DNA of 64,000 nt from Nocardioides baculatus (GCF_016735675.1 NZ_JAERSG010000001.1:620001-684000), one strand, 5' to 3'. Positions 44,929 through 54,710 are shown, counted from the stretch's first letter. Numbers and translations: made by a program. The notes: generated from the letters alone by a model not told the origin.

Positions 44929-45885
44929 CTAGCTCTCGCCGGCGCCGGCCTGCTTCGACGTCTCGGACTGCTCGGCCCCCGACTCGCCGGCGGCGTCGCC
45001 GCCCTGGGGGGCGGACGACTTCACGGCGTGGCCACCGAACTGGTTCCGCATCGCCGCGACGGCCTTCATCGTCGGGGAGTCGTCCTGCTGGGAGACGAAG
45101 CGGGCGTAGAGGGCGGCGGTGATGGCGGGGGTCGCGACGCCGTGCTCGATGCCGGCCTCGACGGTCCACCGGCCCTCGCCCGAGTCCGCGGCGTAGCCGG
45201 CGATCTTGCTGAGGCCCGGGTCCTCGTCGAGGGCGGTGACCATCAGGTCGAGCAGCCACGAGCGGATGACCGTGCCCTCGCGCCAGGAGCGGAAGACCTC
45301 GGTCACGTTGTCGGTGAGCTCGGCCTTGTCGAGCAGCTCCCAGCCCTCGGCGTACGCCTGCATAATCGCGTACTCGATGCCGTTGTGGACCATCTTGGAG
45401 AAGTGCCCGGCGCCGACCTTGCCGGCGTGGACCGAGCCGAAGTCACCCTCGGGCTTGAGGGCGTCGAAGGCCTCCTGGACCTTGGCGATGTCGTCGGCGT
45501 CGCCGCCGTACATCAGGGCGTAGCCGTTCTCCAGGCCCCAGACGCCGCCGGAGACGCCGCAGTCGACGTAGCCGATGCCCTTCTCGGCGAGCAGCTCGGC
45601 GTTGGCGATGTCGTCGGTCCAGCGCGAGTTGCCGCCGTCGACCACGACGTCGCCCTCGGCGAGCAGCTCGGCGAGCTCCTTGACCGTCGCCCGCGTCGGA
45701 TCGCCCGCGGGCACCATCACCCAGACGACCTTGGGACTCGGGAGCGCCTCGACGAGCGCTCCGAGCGAGTCGACGTCACTGACGTCTGGATTGCGGTCGA
45801 AGCCGACCACGGTGAGTCCCGCGCGACGCATGCGCTCGCGCATGTTGCCGCCCATCTTGCCCAGCCCGATGAGTCCGATGTCCAT
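44929..45885 (-). CDS. gnd: 6-phosphogluconate dehydrogenase (decarboxylating), short form
   Basis: 318 residues, the short (about 300 aa) NAD-preferring class. N-terminal Rossmann [54 protein letters not shown] with the catalytic Lys/His, and a C-terminal helical domain ending in an unusual Ala/Glu/Gly-rich tail. It oxidises 6-phosphogluconate to ribulose 5-phosphate and CO2. Its place between dnaN and recF is the actinobacterial (Streptomyces-like) arrangement, absent in mycobacteria. Confidence 0.95.
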   Translation of the reverse strand: MDIGLIGLGKMGGNMRERMRRAGLTVVGFDRNPDVSDVDSLGALVEALPSPKVVWVMVPAGDPTRATVKELAELLAEGDVVVDGGNSRWTDDIANAELLAEKGIGYVDCGVSGGVWGLENGYALMYGGDADDIAKVQEAFDALKPEGDFGSVHAGKVGAGHFSKMVHNGIEYAIMQAYAEGWELLDKAELTDNVTEVFRSWREGTVIRSWLLDLMVTALDEDPGLSKIAGYAADSGEGRWTVEAGIEHGVATPAITAALYARFVSQQDDSPTMKAVAAMRNQFGGHAVKSSAPQGGDAAGESGAEQSETSKQAGAGES

Positions 45886-45943
45886 AGGCGTGAGCGTAGA
45901 CCCACGCCCTAGGTGGCCGGGTGCCGAGCAACCAGCAGGCCGC

Positions 45944-47077
45944 TCAGCTCAGCAGGCGGCGTGGCATCAGGAGGTAGCGGAAGGTCTGGCTGTCGTCGGC
46001 GTCGGTGCCGGAGATGACGACCGGCTTGGTGGCCTGGGTGAAGGCCAGGTCGACGAACTCCCCGTCGATGGCGGTGAGGCCGTCGAGGAGGAACTGCGGG
46101 TTGAAGCCCGTCGTGAGGTCGTCGCCGTTGATCTCGGCGTCGACGGCCTCGGTCGCCATCGCCTCGTCGCCGGACCCGGCGTCGAGCACGATCTGGTGGT
46201 CGCCGAACTTCATCTGGACGGCCGTGTTGCGCTCGGCCACGAGCGCGACGCGCTTGACGGTCTCGATGAGCTCGGCCTTGTTGACCTTGGCGACCGTGAG
46301 GTGCTCGGCCGGGAAGAGCGAGCGCACCTTGGGGAACTCGCCGTCGAGCAACCGGGTCGTGGTGCGGCGTACGCCGCCCAGGCCGGTGCCCTCGAAGCCG
46401 ATCAGGCCCTCGCCGGCACCGCTCGCGGCGAGCGCGATGGTGACCTCGGCACCCGAGGTGAGCGACTTCGCGGTGTCGCCGAGCACCTTCGCCGGGACCA
46501 GCGCGGCGACGGACTCGTCGGGCGACTGCGGGTTCCAGGTGAGCTCGCGGTGCGAGAGGCGGAATCGGTCGGTGGCGAGCAGCGCCATCGTGGAGCCGTC
46601 GATCTCGATGCGGACGCCGGTGAGCACCGGGAGCATGTCGTCGCGCCCTGCAGCCGTGACGGCCTGGGCGACGGCGTGGGCGAAGTCGGCGCTGGAGACG
46701 GTGCCGGTGGCGGACGGCATCTGCGGCAGCGTCGGGTAGTCGTCGACCGGCATCGTCTGGAGGCTGAAGCGGGCCGAGCCGCAGGTGAGGGAGACGCGCG
46801 GCCCCTCGAGGGTGAGCTCGACCGGCTTGGCCGGGAGGCTGCGGCAGATGTCGGCGAGCAGCCGGCCGCTGACGAGCGCCCTGCCCTCGTCGTTGACCTC
46901 GGCCGTGAGCGTCGCGCGCGCCGACGTCTCGTAGTCGAAGGTGGAGAGCACCAGGCCGGCGTCGCTGGCCTCGATCAGCAGGCCAGCGAGGACCGGGGAG
47001 CTGGGACGGACCGGGAGGCTGCGGGCAGCCCAGGCAACGGCATCGGCGAAGACGTCGCGTTCGACGCGGAACTTCAC
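45944..47077 (-). CDS. dnaN: DNA polymerase III beta clamp
   Basis: 377 residues with three similar clamp domains: start MKFRVERDVFADAVAWAARS, mid SDFAHAV... and C-terminal ISGTDADDSQTFRYLLMPRR, the typical end. It forms the sliding clamp for polymerase III. The ATG follows the probable origin. 58 bp before gnd. Confidence 0.97.
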   Translation of the reverse strand: MKFRVERDVFADAVAWAARSLPVRPSSPVLAGLLIEASDAGLVLSTFDYETSARATLTAEVNDEGRALVSGRLLADICRSLPAKPVELTLEGPRVSLTCGSARFSLQTMPVDDYPTLPQMPSATGTVSSADFAHAVAQAVTAAGRDDMLPVLTGVRIEIDGSTMALLATDRFRLSHRELTWNPQSPDESVAALVPAKVLGDTAKSLTSGAEVTIALAASGAGEGLIGFEGTGLGGVRRTTTRLLDGEFPKVRSLFPAEHLTVAKVNKAELIETVKRVALVAERNTAVQMKFGDHQIVLDAGSGDEAMATEAVDAEINGDDLTTGFNPQFLLDGLTAIDGEFVDLAFTQATKPVVISGTDADDSQTFRYLLMPRRLLS

Positions 47078-47480
47078 AAGGGACTCCTCAGCAAGAACTG
47101 CTCACGACAAGTTGTGGTGCGCTGCGGGCGCAGGACGTGGCCACGCGCGGGCGCGTAGGAAGTGCATCCTGTCACGGGCCCACGACGCTTCGGCAGGGTT
47201 CTCCCCAGAGGAGTGCGTGTTCGGTGTTGGTGGGAGATGGGACCAGTCTTCAGGTACGTAGTGGTCATAGGGTCGGTGGAAACTGTGGACAAAGCTCGTT
47301 CGTGCAGGTCAGCGCCCTGACAACCTGTGTACGACGTGTGGGGACGCACGGGGACGTGCCGCGCGTGCATGTGGAGCGAGCCGGCGTTCGTGTGGTTCGT
47401 CCCGGTGAGTCCACAGGGCCTGGGGACGACGGGCCGAGCCGAACCACATGTTGTCCACACGTGCGGAGGGCGTCGGCGAC
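47078..47480. other. Probable oriC (dnaN-dnaA intergenic)
   Basis: 403 bp without a gene. Actinobacterial oriC lies between dnaA and dnaN. Two perfect DnaA boxes occur: TGTGGACAA (47284-47292, minus) and TTGTCCACA (47451-47459, plus). Several degenerate ones are seen: GAGTCCACA (47407-47415) and forms of TGTGGGGAC near 47337. A typical AT-rich 13-mer region is not obvious by eye. Strands diverge here, with dnaN leftward and the rpmH genes rightward. Confidence 0.75.
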
Positions 47481-48917
47481 TCAGGACTGACGGGCCTGCA
47501 TCTTCACGCGGTTCGTGAGCTCGCTGACCTGGTTGAAGACGGCGCGGCGCTCGGCGAGGAGCTGGCGGATCTTGCGGTCGGCGTACATCACCGTCGTGTG
47601 GTCGCGGCCGCCGAACTCGCGTCCGATCTGCGGCAGCGACATGGACGTCAGCTCGCGGCAGAGGTACATCCCGATCTGGCGCGCCATGACGAGGTGGCGG
47701 CCGCGGGACGGTCCGGTGAGGTCCTCGAGCGAGACCCCGAAGTAGGCCGCGGTCTGCGCGATGATCAGCGCGTGCGTGATCTCGGGCTCGCCGCCCTCGG
47801 GGATCAGGTCCTTGAGCACGATCTCGGCCAGGGTCATGTCGACCTCCTGCCGGTTGAGGTTGGCGAAGGCCGTCACCCGGATCAGCGCACCCTCGAGCTC
47901 GCGGATGTTGGTCTGGATCTTCGAGGCGATGAACTCGAGCACGTCCGGCGGCGCGGTGAGGCGGTCCATCGCCGCCTTCTTGCGCAGGATCGCGATGCGG
48001 GTCTCCAGGTCGGGCGGCTGGACGTCGGTGATGAGCCCCCACTCGAACCGGTTGCGCAGCCGGTCCTCGAGCGCCTCGAGCCGCTTGGGCGCGCGGTCGG
48101 AGGTCAGCACGATCTGCTTGTTGGCGTTGTGGAGGGTGTTGAAGGTGTGGAAGAACTCTTCCTGCGTCTGGGTCTTGCCCTCGAGGAACTGGATGTCGTC
48201 GATCAGGAGGACGTCGACGTCGCGGTAGCGCCGCTTGAACCGGTCCTGCCGGTCGTCGCGGATCGCGTTGATGAACTCGTTGGTGAACTCCTCGCTGGAG
48301 ACGTAGCGCACCTTCGCGTTGCTGTAGAGGCTGCGGACGTAGTGGCCGATCGCGTGGAGCAGGTGGGTCTTGCCCAGGCCCGAGTCGCCGTAGACGAGGA
48401 GCGGGTTGTACGCCTTGCCCGGCGCCTCGGCGACCGCGACGGCGGCCGCGTGGGGGAACCGGTTGGACGAGCCGATGACGAACGTCTCGAACGTGTACTT
48501 GGGGTTGAGGCGGGTCTCGAGGACGGACGACCGCCGCTCGCCGGTGTTGACCGGCTCGTGGCTCTCGGCCAGGGAGTCCATCGGCGCCGGCTCGGCCATC
48601 GGCTCGTTTGTCGATAAAGCGACAGATCCATCTGTCGATTCATCGATGTGGGGCTGCTCCTCGGACTCGAGGGCGGGGTTGACCGTGACGAGCATCCGGA
48701 TCTCGCGCCCGAAGCCCTCGGTGAGGGCGTCCTCGATGTGGTTGCGCAGCCGACCCTCGAGCTGGTTACGGGTGAAGTCGTTGGGCACGGCGATGATCGC
48801 GGTGTTCTCGTGCAGCGTCATCGGCACGCTGGGCCGCAGCCAGGCGCGCTGGTTGGGCTGGAGGTCCTCGACGATCTGCTGCCATGCCGTCCCGAGATCT
48901 ACCTGCTGGTCGTCCAC
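47481..48917 (-). CDS. dnaA: Chromosomal replication initiator DnaA
   Basis: 478 residues from a GTG start. Domain I (1-85), a variable domain II (about 86-145), AAA+ domain III with Walker A GDSGLGKTHLLHAIG and Walker B VLLIDDIQFLEGK, and domain IV DNA-binding helix-turn-helix with the DnaA signature GGRDHTTVMYADRK. It binds DnaA boxes and melts oriC. Domain II contains an AT-rich palindrome at 48620-48637. Divergent from rpmH, separated by 526 bp. Confidence 0.98.
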   Translation of the reverse strand: MDDQQVDLGTAWQQIVEDLQPNQRAWLRPSVPMTLHENTAIIAVPNDFTRNQLEGRLRNHIEDALTEGFGREIRMLVTVNPALESEEQPHIDESTDGSVALSTNEPMAEPAPMDSLAESHEPVNTGERRSSVLETRLNPKYTFETFVIGSSNRFPHAAAVAVAEAPGKAYNPLLVYGDSGLGKTHLLHAIGHYVRSLYSNAKVRYVSSEEFTNEFINAIRDDRQDRFKRRYRDVDVLLIDDIQFLEGKTQTQEEFFHTFNTLHNANKQIVLTSDRAPKRLEALEDRLRNRFEWGLITDVQPPDLETRIAILRKKAAMDRLTAPPDVLEFIASKIQTNIRELEGALIRVTAFANLNRQEVDMTLAEIVLKDLIPEGGEPEITHALIIAQTAAYFGVSLEDLTGPSRGRHLVMARQIGMYLCRELTSMSLPQIGREFGGRDHTTVMYADRKIRQLLAERRAVFNQVSELTNRVKMQARQS

Positions 48918-49443
48918 CCGGACCGCCTTCGCTCTTCACTGTTGTCGTGCTCGTGTCGTGCCTTGACTGGAGCTCCTGCCGGGCACCGGGTGGACTGCGT
49001 CCACAGAGTTGTCCACAAGCTGTGAACTGCCCGCCCCGACCGACTCGACCGGAGGCCCCGACCTCGTGCCACCGGTGGTCCCGCCGTTGTTTCTGCAGGT
49101 CAGAGGCGCTGAGGAAGGGCACGTGACCCGGGACACAGTGGGCTGTCATCCCTGGTGGGACCGCGGTGGGGAGGAGATCGCGACCCCCGGAACGTAACAA
49201 CCTCGCGCGGTCCGCGGCAAGACGTCATCCACAGGCACGACCGGGGTAGGTGCTCGTGGGTTTGACCCCCTCTTCCGCCACCGCGTACCGTTGGCCGGTC
49301 GCTCCATGTCGACGGGTGCCGCATGTCCACGATCCGCCACCAGGCGGCCACGTGGGTGGGCGGTGCCGGCCGAAGTATGCAGTTCGTGCCGCACTGACCT
49401 CTCAGTGGAGTGGACATCCCTCGAAACCTTCGGAGAAATAGCC
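48918..49443. other. Gene-free dnaA-rpmH intergenic region
   Basis: 526 bp with no coding region. It holds the divergent promoters of dnaA and rpmH and DnaA-box-like sites: TTGTCCACA (perfect, 49009-49017) and TCATCCACA (49225-49233, one mismatch). This suggests DnaA autoregulation or a second origin part (bipartite). The rpmH ribosome site GGAGAA lies at 49431-49436. Confidence 0.7.
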
Positions 49444-49581
49444 GTGAGCAAGCGTACGTACCAGCCGAACAACCGTCGCCGTCACAAGGTGCACGGCTTC
49501 CGTCTGCGCATGCGGACCCGCGCCGGACGCTCGATCCTGTCCGCCCGTCGTCGCAAGGGCCGCAAGGAACTGGCCGTCTGA
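49444..49581 (+). CDS. rpmH: 50S ribosomal protein L34
   Basis: 45 residues, GTG start. [19 protein letters not shown] is the universal L34 start, followed by [20 protein letters not shown]. Binds 23S rRNA in the large subunit. First of the rightward rpmH-rnpA-yidD-yidC operon. Confidence 0.98.
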   Translation: MSKRTYQPNNRRRHKVHGFRLRMRTRAGRSILSARRRKGRKELAV

Positions 49582-49605
49582 CGGCCAGGGTCCGCGGCAC
49601 ACGCT

Positions 49606-49956
49606 GTGCTCCCCGCGGCCCATCGCCTCACCGACAGTGACGACTTCCGTCGTGCTGTGAGGAGTGGGCGCCGTGCTGGTAGCCCGACGCTGGTGGTCCA
49701 CCTGTGGGTGGATCCGGACGTCACGGGCCCGGTGCGCGTCGGGTTCACCGTCAGCAAGGCCGTGGGCAACGCCGCCACACGCAACCGCGTGAAGAGACGA
49801 CTTCGACACCTGACCCGGGAGCACCTCCCCTCGTTGGAGGAGCTTCCGGGTCGTGCTGCTCTCGTGGTGCGGGCCCTGCCCGCCGCGGCCGAGGCGTCGT
49901 ACGCCGCTCTGGGCGACGACCTGGGTCGTACGCTCGAGCGCGTGAGCCCGTCATGA
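49606..49956 (+). CDS. rnpA: Ribonuclease P protein component
   Basis: 116 residues, GTG start (M-L-P-A-A-H-R-L). Motif [24 protein letters not shown] is the RNase P protein signature (the RNR motif binds the RNA subunit). It processes pre-tRNA 5' ends. 24 bp after rpmH; stop overlaps yidD by ATGA. Confidence 0.97.
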   Translation: MLPAAHRLTDSDDFRRAVRSGRRAGSPTLVVHLWVDPDVTGPVRVGFTVSKAVGNAATRNRVKRRLRHLTREHLPSLEELPGRAALVVRALPAAAEASYAALGDDLGRTLERVSPS

Positions 49957-50207
49957 AGCACCTCCTCATCGGGTTCATCCGTGCCTGGCGCTTCGCGATC
50001 AGCCCGCTCTACGGCCAGGTCTGTCGCTACCACCCCACCTGCTCGGCGTACGCCCTCGAGGCCGTCACCGAGCACGGGGCGGTCCGCGGCACCTGGCTCT
50101 CCGTACGCCGCATCGCTCGCTGCCACCCGTGGGCCGCCGGCGGCTACGACCCCGTTCCCCCTCGCGCCACCTCGGCCGCGAAGACACCTGCAACTCGAGG
50201 AGCTTGA
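49953..50207 (+). CDS. yidD: YidD membrane-protein insertion efficiency factor
   Basis: 84 residues; [19 protein letters not shown], then [17 protein letters not shown] and [14 protein letters not shown] identify YidD. It assists membrane-protein insertion with YidC. Overlaps rnpA by 4 nt (ATGA), and the yidC GTG follows its TGA without gap. Confidence 0.97.
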   Translation: MKHLLIGFIRAWRFAISPLYGQVCRYHPTCSAYALEAVTEHGAVRGTWLSVRRIARCHPWAAGGYDPVPPRATSAAKTPATRGA

Positions 50208-51185
50208 GTGCTCGACTTCTTCGGATCCATCGGCCACGCGATCATGGTGCCGCTCTACTACGCGGTGTCCTTCGTCCTGGTGGGGTTCCACAAGCTCTTC
50301 TCAACCTTCATGGACCCGGCCGGTGGACTCACCTGGGTGCTGTCGATCGTCGGCCTCACGCTCACCATCCGTGCCGCGCTGATCCCGCTGTTCGTCAAGC
50401 AGATCAAGTCGAGTCGCAACATGCAGCTGATCCAGCCCAAGGTGCGCGAGCTGCAGAAGAAGTACGGCCACGACCGGGAGAAGCTCGCCCAGGAGACGAT
50501 GGCCCTCTACAAGGACTCGGGCACCAACCCGTTCGCCTCGTGCCTGCCGATCCTGCTGCAGATGCCGATCTTCCTGGCGCTGTTCCGGATGCTCGACCAG
50601 GCGTCGAAGAAGGACAAGGCGCACGGCTTCCTCGACGAGACCCTCGCCAAGCAGTTCGGCGACTCGAAGATCTTCGACCTCATCCCGGTGTCGGGGACGT
50701 TCCTCAAGACCGGCGGCGTCATCGAGGTCATGATCCTCGCGGCGTTCCTCGTGCTCGCCATGACGGCCACGACGTTCCTCACGCAGCGCCAGCTGATGAG
50801 CAAGAACATGCCGGCCGACGCGCTCTCGGGCCCGTACGCCCAGCAGCAGAAGATGCTGCTCTACGTGCTCCCCGTGGTCTTCGCGGTCGGTGGCATCGCG
50901 TTCCCGATCGGTGTGCTCGTCTACTGGACGGTCTCGAACCTCTGGACCATGGCGCAGCAGTTCTACGTCATCCGGAACAACCCGGCTCCGGGCACGCCCG
51001 CCGCGAAGGCGAAGGAGGAGCGCGACAAGGCCAAGGGCAAGCTGCCCGAGGCCGACGCCGCCGCCGCTCAGCAGGCGACCCTCGTCGAGGAGAAGCCGCA
51101 GCCGCAGCGCCAGCAGCCGCAGCGCCAGACCAAGGCGCAGCGCGCCAAGGCCCAGGGCAGCAGCAACAAGAAGAAGAAGCGCTGA
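50208..51185 (+). CDS. yidC: YidC/Oxa1 membrane insertase
   Basis: 325 residues with about five TM helices. Features: MLDFFGSIGHAIM start, LTWVLSIVGLTLTIRAALIP, RNMQLIQPKVRELQKKYG, GTNPFASCLPILLQMPIFLALFR and a K/Q-rich tail (QRQTKAQRAKAQGSSNKKKKR). It inserts and folds membrane proteins alone or with Sec. Ribosome site GAGGAG before GTG 50208. Confidence 0.96.
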   Translation: MLDFFGSIGHAIMVPLYYAVSFVLVGFHKLFSTFMDPAGGLTWVLSIVGLTLTIRAALIPLFVKQIKSSRNMQLIQPKVRELQKKYGHDREKLAQETMALYKDSGTNPFASCLPILLQMPIFLALFRMLDQASKKDKAHGFLDETLAKQFGDSKIFDLIPVSGTFLKTGGVIEVMILAAFLVLAMTATTFLTQRQLMSKNMPADALSGPYAQQQKMLLYVLPVVFAVGGIAFPIGVLVYWTVSNLWTMAQQFYVIRNNPAPGTPAAKAKEERDKAKGKLPEADAAAAQQATLVEEKPQPQRQQPQRQTKAQRAKAQGSSNKKKKR

Positions 51186-51246
51186 CCCCCACGAGTTTCG
51201 GCGGTGCCTCGCGGCACTGCATCCACGAGTGAAGCAGGAGTTCCAC

Positions 51247-51798
51247 GTGACTGAGCAGACGACCGATACCGACACCGTCGAGGTCGAGAACGACTCCCCC
51301 GCGGCGGGTGACGCCGACGCCAAGGCCGGCCGACCGTCCAAGGTCCAGCGGCTCGAGGCGGAGGGCGACATCGCCGCCGACTACCTCGAGGAGCTCCTCG
51401 ACATCGCCGACCTCGACGGCGACCTCGACATGGACGTCGAGGGAGACCGGGCGAGCGTCCAGATCGACGGCGCCGACCTCCAGCAGCTCGTGGGGCGCAA
51501 CGGTGAGGTGCTGGAGGCTCTCCAGGAGCTGACCCGCCTGGCCGTGTACCGCGAGACCGGTGAGCGCTCGCGGCTCATGCTCGACGTCGGCGGTCACCGT
51601 GCCGAGCAGCGCACACGTCTGGTCGCGCTGGCCGAGAAGTCGATCGCCGAGGTGAAGGAGAAGGGCGAGCCGCTCTCCCTGGAGCCGATGAGCGCCTTCG
51701 AGCGCAAGGTCGTGCACGACGCGGTGGCGGCCGCCGGCCTCTCGTCCGAGTCCGAGGGTGCGGAGCCGAAGCGCCACGTGGTGATCCTCCCGGCGTGA
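51247..51798 (+). CDS. khpB: KhpB/Jag RNA-binding protein
   Basis: 183 residues. Acidic N terminus, then a KH-like domain (LVGRNGEVLEALQELTRLA) and a C-terminal R3H motif (SAFERKVVHDAV). It binds RNA and affects cell shape and growth in other bacteria; the Jag_N domain seen in Firmicutes is absent. GTG 51247 with CAGGAG. Overlaps rsmG by GTGA. Confidence 0.93.
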   Translation: MTEQTTDTDTVEVENDSPAAGDADAKAGRPSKVQRLEAEGDIAADYLEELLDIADLDGDLDMDVEGDRASVQIDGADLQQLVGRNGEVLEALQELTRLAVYRETGERSRLMLDVGGHRAEQRTRLVALAEKSIAEVKEKGEPLSLEPMSAFERKVVHDAVAAAGLSSESEGAEPKRHVVILPA

Positions 51799-52535
51799 GC
51801 GACGACGTTTCACGTGAAACGCCCTCCGTGCCCGATGCGGCACGGAGGGCGTTCACGTCTGACCGGCTGGGCCTGGCGGCGCGCTACACCGAGCTGCTCG
51901 CCACCGAAGGCGTGGTGCGTGGGCTGATCGGCCCGCGCGAGGCGGACAAGCTGTGGGATCGGCACGTGCTGAACTCCGCCGTGCTGGGAGAGGCGATCCC
52001 GCAGGGTGCGCGCGTCTGCGACATCGGTACGGGCGCTGGTCTCCCGGGCGTCGTCGTGGCCATAGCTCGGCCCGACCTCACGATGACCCTGGTCGAGCCG
52101 CTCCTGCGCCGGACGACGTTCCTCGACGAGGTGGTGGCCGAGCTGGGGTTGGACCACGTCCGGGTGGTGCGCGGTCGTGCCGAGGACCTCCACGGCACCG
52201 AGACGTTCGACGTGGTCACCTCGCGAGCGGTGGCACCACTCGATCGACTGCTGGGCTGGTCCATGCCTCTGGTCGCGCCCACCGGCTCGCTGGTGGCGAT
52301 GAAGGGCCGCTCGGTCCACGACGAGATCTCCGCGGCAGCGGGCCTCCTGACCACGTGGCGGTGCGCCGAGCCCGAGGTGCTGGAGCTCGGGGCAGGGATC
52401 GTGGATCCACAGACCACGGTCCTCCGGGTGTCCTGGGCCGACCCGAGCCGGATAGGTTGGCCCCTTGCCCGCGGACCCCAGCGCAGTAGTCGTCAACGGC
52501 AGAAGCAGCGCCGAGCACAACGAGAGGCACAGTGA
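51795..52535 (+). CDS. rsmG: 16S rRNA (guanine-N7)-methyltransferase RsmG
   Basis: 246 residues. SAM-binding core VCDIGTGAGLPGVVVAI and RGRAEDL; substrate residues around VVTSRAVAPL. Methylates G527 of 16S rRNA; loss gives low-level streptomycin resistance. GTG 51795. The first codons include an in-frame parS site (VSRET). Confidence 0.96.
   Translation: MSDDVSRETPSVPDAARRAFTSDRLGLAARYTELLATEGVVRGLIGPREADKLWDRHVLNSAVLGEAIPQGARVCDIGTGAGLPGVVVAIARPDLTMTLVEPLLRRTTFLDEVVAELGLDHVRVVRGRAEDLHGTETFDVVTSRAVAPLDRLLGWSMPLVAPTGSLVAMKGRSVHDEISAAAGLLTTWRCAEPEVLELGAGIVDPQTTVLRVSWADPSRIGWPLARGPQRSSRQRQKQRRAQREAQ
51807..51820. promoter_or_regulatory. parS: parS site 1 (in rsmG)
   Basis: Perfect parS core GTTTCACGTGAAAC, in frame within rsmG as V-S-R-E-T. 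ParB loads here. Confidence 0.95.
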
Positions 52536-52536
52536 C

Positions 52537-53694
52537 GTGAGCGGAGACAACCCCGGCGGTTGGGGTGGACGGCACGCCACCGACAAGTCGGAGCGAAAGT
52601 TTTCCACCGGTCAGGACACCGCATCTGAGCGCAGTTATCCACAGGACCAGTCCTCTTCTCCACAGACGGTGGATGTTTCACGTGAAACCGCCGATGAGGC
52701 CTCTCCTCAGGCGGACGTGTCTGTTTCACGTGAAACACGACCCGCGTGGAACGTACGCACCGCTGCGGACTTCGCGGACCAGCACGACGCGTACCACGAC
52801 GCTGGGACTCCGCTCGCGCAGGCGGCGCAGCACTCCGTCCTTGCGCGCTCCGGAGGTCTCCGGCGACAGGGCGCGCCGAGGCCGGACGCCACCCGCGTCC
52901 TGGTGGTGGCGAACCAGAAGGGCGGCGTGGGGAAGACGACGTCGACGGTCAACGTGGCCGCGGGGTTGTCCCAGCTGGGTCAGCGAGTCCTCGTCATCGA
53001 CCTCGACCCCCAGGGCAACGCCTCGACCGCACTCGGCGTCGACCACCACCGGGGGGTCCCGTCGACCTACGACATGCTGGTCGAGGGGCAGCCCCTCGCC
53101 GACGTGATGACGGAGTGCGCCGACCTTCCCGGTCTGTGGGTCGTGCCGGCCACCATCGACCTCGCCGGTGCCGAGATCGAGCTGGTCAGCGTCGTGGCGC
53201 GCGAGCAGCGGCTGGCGCGCGCGATCAATGCGCACCCTCTCGTCGGCACGGCCGAGGAGGTCGGCGACGACCGGTTCGACTACGTCCTCGTCGACTGCCC
53301 GCCGTCGCTGGGCCTCCTGACGCTGAACGCGCTCGTGGCCGGCCGCGAGATGTTCATCCCGATCCAGGCGGAGTACTACGCGCTCGAGGGCCTCGGGCAG
53401 CTGCTCGAGACAGTCGAGATGGTGCGCCAGCACCTGAACCCGCGGCTGATCGTGTCCACGATCCTGCTCACGATGTACGACGCCCGCACGAGGCTCGCCG
53501 CGGGCGTGGCCGACGAGGTGCGCGGCCACTTCGGTGACCAGGTCCTCAAGACGGCCGTCCCGCGGTCGGTCCGCGTGTCGGAGGCGCCGTCGTATGGGCA
53601 GACGGTCATGACCTACGATCCGGCGTCGGCCGGGGCACTGTCCTACCTCGAGGCCGCGCGCGAGATCGCCAGCAAGGGAGCCCCCACGTCATGA
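52537..53694 (+). CDS. parA: ParA chromosome-partitioning ATPase
   Basis: 385 residues from GTG 52537. A disordered N-terminal ~115 residues contains two V-S-R-E-T motifs translated from parS sites. The ATPase then has KGGVGKTT at about 128-135, the Asp motif [10 protein letters not shown] and the switch [14 protein letters not shown]. ParA drives segregation of ParB-bound origins. The ribosome site GAGAGG lies 10 nt before the GTG. A shorter protein starting after the parS sites is possible. parB overlaps its stop by ATGA. Confidence 0.95.
   Translation: MSGDNPGGWGGRHATDKSERKFSTGQDTASERSYPQDQSSSPQTVDVSRETADEASPQADVSVSRETRPAWNVRTAADFADQHDAYHDAGTPLAQAAQHSVLARSGGLRRQGAPRPDATRVLVVANQKGGVGKTTSTVNVAAGLSQLGQRVLVIDLDPQGNASTALGVDHHRGVPSTYDMLVEGQPLADVMTECADLPGLWVVPATIDLAGAEIELVSVVAREQRLARAINAHPLVGTAEEVGDDRFDYVLVDCPPSLGLLTLNALVAGREMFIPIQAEYYALEGLGQLLETVEMVRQHLNPRLIVSTILLTMYDARTRLAAGVADEVRGHFGDQVLKTAVPRSVRVSEAPSYGQTVMTYDPASAGALSYLEAAREIASKGAPTS
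52635..52664. promoter_or_regulatory. DnaA-box pair in the parA leader
   Basis: TTATCCACA (52635-52643, perfect) and TTCTCCACA (52656-52664, one mismatch), both on the plus strand, 10-20 bp before parS site 2. They lie within coding sequence. Occurrence next to parS may be chance or a link between DnaA and segregation. Confidence 0.5.
52675..52688. promoter_or_regulatory. parS: parS site 2 (in parA)
   Basis: GTTTCACGTGAAAC, in frame as D-V-S-R-E-T in the ParA N-terminal extension. Confidence 0.95.
52722..52737. promoter_or_regulatory. parS: parS site 3 (in parA)
   Basis: Perfect 16-bp consensus TGTTTCACGTGAAACA, in frame as S-V-S-R-E-T, 47 bp right of site 2. Confidence 0.97.
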
Positions 53695-54698
53695 ACGCCA
53701 ACCCGCCCCGCCGTGGCCTCGGCCGAGGCCTGGGGTCGCTGATCCCGACCGCCCCCAGCCAGCCGGCTCCCAGCGAGACGGTCGCCGGCGAGTCGCCGGC
53801 GAGCGCCGGCACCGAGGTCGCGCCCGCAGCATTAGCGACCAACGGTGCGAGCGTGTCCGCGACCGACGAGGGCGCGCACGTGGTGGCCGGCGCGTACTTC
53901 GCCGAGCTCCCCATCACGCAGGTGCGTCCCAACGCGCGCCAGCCGCGCCACGTCTTCGAGGAGGAGGCGCTGGCAGAGCTGGTGCACTCCATCCGTGAGG
54001 TCGGGCTCCTCCAGCCCGTGGTCGTGCGCAAGACCGGTGACGAGTCCTACGAGCTCATCATGGGCGAGCGGCGCTGGCGGGCCTCGCAGGAGGCCGGCCG
54101 CGACACGATCCCGGCGATCGTCCGCGAGACCGACGACAACGACATGCTGCGCGACGCGTTGCTGGAGAACCTGCACCGCTCGCAGCTCAACCCGCTTGAG
54201 GAGGCGGCCGCCTACGGCCAGCTGCTCGAGGACTTCGGTTGCACCCACGAGGAGCTCGCCCAGCGCATCGGCCGGTCGCGACCGCAGATCTCCAACACGC
54301 TGCGTCTGCTCAAGCTGTCCCCGGCCGTCCAGCGCCGGGTGGCCGCGGGGGTCCTGTCCGCCGGGCACGCCCGCGCGTTGCTCGCCGTCGACGACGCCGA
54401 CCTCCAGGACCGGCTCGCCGCGCGCGTGACCGCCGAGGGCATCTCGGTGCGGGGGCTCGAGGAGATCGTCTCGGTGGGTGTCGAGCCCGACGCCCCGTCC
54501 CGGGTGGTCCGCAACAAGCCCGTCGCCCCCGGCCTGACCGACCTGGCCGACCGGCTCTCCGACCGCCTCGAGACCCGCGTGAAGGTCGACCTCGGCAAGG
54601 CCAAGGGCAAGATCACCGTCGAGTTCGCCAGCCTCGACGACCTGCGCCGCATCGTCGACATCATGGACCCCCGCAATCGGGACGACCGCCCCATCTGA
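53691..54698 (+). CDS. parB: ParB chromosome-partitioning CTPase
   Basis: 335 residues. CTP-binding motif GERRWRAS, arginine/[14 protein letters not shown], a central helix-turn-helix [18 protein letters not shown] that reads parS, and a C-terminal dimer domain. It spreads from parS as a sliding clamp. Follows parA by ATGA. Two dyad repeats lie after its stop. Confidence 0.97.
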   Translation: MNANPPRRGLGRGLGSLIPTAPSQPAPSETVAGESPASAGTEVAPAALATNGASVSATDEGAHVVAGAYFAELPITQVRPNARQPRHVFEEEALAELVHSIREVGLLQPVVVRKTGDESYELIMGERRWRASQEAGRDTIPAIVRETDDNDMLRDALLENLHRSQLNPLEEAAAYGQLLEDFGCTHEELAQRIGRSRPQISNTLRLLKLSPAVQRRVAAGVLSAGHARALLAVDDADLQDRLAARVTAEGISVRGLEEIVSVGVEPDAPSRVVRNKPVAPGLTDLADRLSDRLETRVKVDLGKAKGKITVEFASLDDLRRIVDIMDPRNRDDRPI

Positions 54699-54710
54699 GC
54701 CGAGCAGGGT

